Shown here one piece after another: positions 60,771 through 64,000 of a stretch of DNA of 64,000 nt (its first letter is position 1; every line of letters begins with the position of its first letter). The DNA is from Gibbula magus (taxonomy: Eukaryota; Mollusca; Gastropoda; Trochida; Trochidae). Under the pieces are notes generated by a model, which searched no databases, was not told the DNA's origin, and saw nothing but the letters and a program-made list of their open reading frames with translations. Where the stretch lies: contig OW388293.1 in the NCBI GenBank assembly GCA_936450465.1, forward strand, positions 52,479,201-52,543,200. The letters run 5' to 3'. Position numbers and translations under genes: made by a program.

Positions 60771-61194
60771 AATTGTTTTTTCATCGTGACACTAATACGC
60801 TTCCGTAGGATTTAATTTAATTTTTAATTTTACCACAAATAGAATTCTCGTTTGAAGGTTAAAAAGAATACATAAGAAAACAGCATGTGATAGCAGTGTC
60901 ATAATTGCAAAATGAAACAGTGATAAATGAGAATGTATACCGATCACATGATCTTGTTTAATCCAACCAGCAGAGAGCATATCACTTAAATGTCAAAGTC
61001 TGATTTTATTAACACCAGTCTTCACTTTTCTTAACATACAATCTGTAATCATAACAAAACTATTTTCAATATCTATTTGTCTCAGTATCAGAAGTGAGAA
61101 TAACAGCAAATAAAAAAATATACCAATTCCACTAGTTCCAGATGGATATGATTAACACAAACAATTAGACTTGAGTTCATTATAATAGTTATAC

Positions 61195-61990
61195 CGAAAC
61201 TATACTCGATTCACCTTTGACTACAGAAGACCTTTCAGAAAGTATTGGAAATCTTAAATGAAACAAATCACCGGGAACTGACGACATGATATCAGAGTTA
61301 TTTTAAATGTTAAAATGATGTACTGTACGATACCATCCTAGAAAATTGAACTTTCCCACAATCCTCGACGGTCGGTATCATTGTTCAAATTCTGAAGCAG
61401 GGGGATTCTAATAACCCAAATTATTATAGAAGATTAATACTATTTATTATATTTTGTAAAATAATCAATTTCATCATAAATAGGTGACTTACAAACTGTG
61501 GAGATACAATAGATAAGATAAATGAATCGCAAGCTTGATTTAGACATAGTAATGCCACTATTGATATTATGTTTATATTACAAAATATAATCAAAAGATA
61601 TATAAATTCAAAAGCGTGAATGTTCTATGACGTATTTGTCGATTTTGAAGTTGGAAGTGGTCTTTATTTAAAGCTTGTTTTGAAAATAATAAACAAAAAT
61701 CGAAAATGTTAAAATATCAAGTCGGTGCAAGACAGGGGTAAATACTTAGTCAATCCCTGTTCTACTCCTCATCAATGAACCTGTTGTTCAAATTGACACT
61801 AATTGTTCGAGAAGTATACAGCTGCTTTCAGAAGACGTTGTCTTACAAGCACTGTCAGCGGTCTCAAGAATCCACTTAATGAACTTAAAAACTGCTGCAT
61901 TAAAAAATGGAAATTAACAGTAAATAGAGAGGAACAAAATCATAATCTTTATAAAGGGAGGTTACCTTTCTAAAATGGAAAGGTTTTATT
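61195..61990 (+). mobile_element. Decayed LINE remnant left of A3, uninterrupted
   Basis: Traces of DSPLTTED, SPGTDDMISELF, QGDSNNPN, VDFE and VGARQG in shifting frames. It provides the empty site for the DIRS element (TTATTATATTTTGTAAAATA near 61440-61460). Confidence 0.65.
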
Positions 61991-62445
61991 CTATATGAGT
62001 CTCACGTCGATGCATATCAGTACTGTATGTATGCACAAATATTAATAACATTAACAGGTAAAACATATCGAGAGGGTCCATGAAATTTCGAACCCCCAGA
62101 ACATGATTGCAAAAAATGTTCAAAAAAGGTGGAAGGTTATTGAACCTCCCCTCCCTTTCTGGATCCGCAACTGGACTGAACTTTGAACACCTAAAGACTT
62201 GCCACCTGTTTCACTGTGAACTGTAAGATGAGCTTAAACTTACAAACAAGGTTCATCAAAACATGACCAAAGCATGCTTATGCCTTTTGAGAGATTCACA
62301 TGCCCAGTAGCAGTTTGATAAAATTACAAGTCGAGGACGGGTAATTTGAGCAGGAAATTGTTTCCTGATAAAAAGTGCCACAGCGATATATGAAGTGTGA
62401 GGATGTTTGTAAACAACATTGCATACAATTTTTCAAAATGTTAGA

Positions 62446-64000
62446 TTACGGACGCTCCATTAGTTTATTAAGAACACGTTTATACACAGCGAGGACCTCA
62501 CCGGAAGTTGGTCTCGAGGACGGCTTCCCCTCTTTGCATTGTCTATTTATACTGCTAAGTTCCTGCAAAATCACAGATGTATTCCACTTTCCAATAAAAT
62601 GGTCACAAACGTTAGGGATTTTCCACACATCAAACTTTTCATCCAGCGCTCTCGGTTTGATAAAGCATTCTGGAGGGCTGAAATGCTTATGGAAAACAAG
62701 TGGTTTACAGTCAGTAGTTTGATTCTCTTTTGAGTCGCTATGATACAGAAAATCAAGATCATTTAACACAAGATGAAGGTCGTCAGTGATCAGAAACTGA
62801 GTTAGCGTGTGGATGAGATTTGGCGAGTCACATATGATCCTAGGTCCGCCAGGCCTGGTATGAAGAAAGTCTATTATCTCGATGTAGGACACGCACATTT
62901 GGAATCGTGTCTTCAGTGTGTTTCTTGATTTAAGATTAGGTAACAGCAAAACTTTATTTAAAGAAAGAGCGTTCCCATGCTTGTGGTCTTGTGTGATGAA
63001 TGTATGGTTACAGGTACCAACAAGTTGTATGATATGTTCACTTGGTTGGAACTCTTTAACGTCCTCTACACCAGTAAAGTTGTAATGTGATGGTCGGATG
63101 ATGTTAACAACCACTTGATGGTCTTTCCATAAAGCACGAACAATCTGAAATTTGAAAACATTTGAAGGTTATCTTCAACAGTTACACCTTATAACATATC
63201 AATTAATCGAACAAAACCTGTTTACTTCAAATGATTTAGTCTTTGAGGGAAATTTAGAAGTGGAAAACATAAGAAAACTAGACTTTCTAGGTAACAGCTT
63301 TCATATCTTAATCTTAATCTTAGTCAGATGTGGTTCACATTATTTTATTCAATAAAATTTCAGTGACTAATTAAAACAAAATTGAGAATATAAAATTTCG
63401 ATAATGTTTAATTACCTTCTTTCCACTTGTAGCTAAATCTTTAAGTAGAACCGTATATTTTATGTCTGTATTGAAGTCTGAACAGTTGAGCCATGGGTGA
63501 CAGTTTTCCATTCCTGAAAGTTTGAAGTAGCCATACTGACATCTGGTTTTGGATTCCTTTGGATCTTGAAGAACTGATCTGGAAATATATCCTGACATTT
63601 GACAAATTTCCCTTTGAAACATCGCCTAGTCTTTGTAAAAAAGCCTTCTAAAGTTTGATCATTGCTGAAAATATAATACTCAAAACAAAGAGCACATAAT
63701 TTCAAAGCATACCAATAGATTGGTGCGCTGCGTTCAATAACGCAATGTTACCAGCGGGTATCAGCCTTTTAACATTCAACAAAAACACACCCAATAATTA
63801 ACGTAAGGGTTATAAATTCATTCTGGGTAGAAAACACGCCAATGGCTCGTCAGAAAGGTGAAAATGTGTCTTACTGATGGTGAAGGTCGTCTCCAAGTTG
63901 AAGGTGAAGGTTGCCCAAAAGATCAGGTGAAGGTGAAGGACGCCTCCAAGGTGAAGGTGAATGACGCCTCCAAGGTGAAGCTGAAAGTCGCCTCCAAGGT
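62446..64000 (-). CDS. POMK: POMK-like kinase gene A3, 5' exon beyond the window
   Basis: Exon 3 63144-62446 and exon 2 63611-63416 are present; by spacing with A1, exon 1 should lie about 330 bases beyond the window end. The kinase core is open, unlike A2, which it otherwise resembles closely. It has the QLVGTCNHTF segment, CDS catalytic-loop Asp, NDLD, PPECF, FDVWKIP and SSRPTSGEVL. Changes specific to this copy include FIGKWNTS where the others read FIGRRNTS. Exon 2 has the A-type extra base, so it needs the acceptor after TTTCAAAG to stay in frame with a phase-2 exon 1. Confidence 0.8.
63879..64000. repeat. Minisatellite in intron 1 of kinase A3 (cut by window end)
   Basis: Same GTGAAGGTGAA and CGCCTCCAAG tandem units as in A1 and A2, running off the right edge. 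Confidence 0.7.

Larger units (their letters stand above)
54703..60805. mobile_element. 6.1-kb TA-flanked element with palindromic subterminal arrays
   Basis: Inverted ends: left CGGAAGCGTAATTAGTGTCAC, right its near-exact reverse complement, each bordered by TA (54701-54702 and 60806-60807). Unit 1 lacks the block at the matching place (about 35130-35165). Just inside both ends are CTCCTACGTAGG palindrome repeats. The interior holds an inverted copy of the dispersed repeat at 45568, a long hairpin near 60.57 kb and, nested, the Gypsy element. A TA target and short inverted ends suggest a Tc1/mariner-like non-autonomous element. No transposase of its own is visible. Confidence 0.65.

Overview
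The window is nuclear DNA from a repeat-rich, AT-rich invertebrate animal. Coding exons are split by GT-AG introns, and most non-coding DNA is young or decayed transposable elements and satellites. A mollusc is my best guess, from the gene and repeat types, but the sequence does not prove it.

Layout. (1) Positions 1-7400 hold the last eleven exons of a eukaryotic elongation factor 2-like gene on the + strand. Its diphthamide loop is altered and one intron carries a Penelope-like fragment. (2) From about 8.9 kb to the right edge the window is a tandem cluster of protein O-mannose kinase (POMK/SgK196)-like genes, all on the - strand. The two alternating types are called A and B here: A1 (8961-10840), B1 (27943-30127), A2 (43310-45090, a pseudogene), B2 (50158-52326) and A3 (62446 to the window end). 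Each gene has three exons: a signal-anchor exon, an exon with the POMK N-terminal cysteine motif, and a large kinase-core exon. The ancestral unit appears to be an A+B pair. Decayed LINE pieces lie left of four of the five genes.

(3) The repeat units differ in length because separate mobile elements inserted into one unit and not another, so the paralogous unit often shows the empty site. Unit 1 carries a 741-bp repeat (11111-11851), a 7.5-kb foldback element with 187-bp satellite arms (12297-19805), a Harbinger-like element (19894-20540), a LINE plus a small MITE (about 20.6-23.3 kb) and a 2.4-kb inverted-repeat element with a THAP-like fragment (32679-35044). A DIRS-type tyrosine-recombinase retrotransposon (35747-42315) splits the LINE remnant left of A2. 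Unit 2 carries a 6.1-kb TA-flanked element with palindromic minisatellites (54703-60805), into which a nearly intact Gypsy-type LTR retrotransposon (55728-60053, identical LTRs) has inserted. After subtracting these by hand, the A-to-B and B-to-A spacings of the units agree to within a few hundred bases (about 6.96 against 6.85 kb, and 6.43 against 6.18 kb).

Function. The only host genes seen are the EF2-like translation factor and the kinase paralogs. If active, the kinases would be type II membrane proteins of the secretory pathway phosphorylating O-mannosyl glycans, as POMK does on alpha-dystroglycan. No tRNA, rRNA or CRISPR feature was found. Boundaries of old repeats are approximate. All alignments were done by eye.
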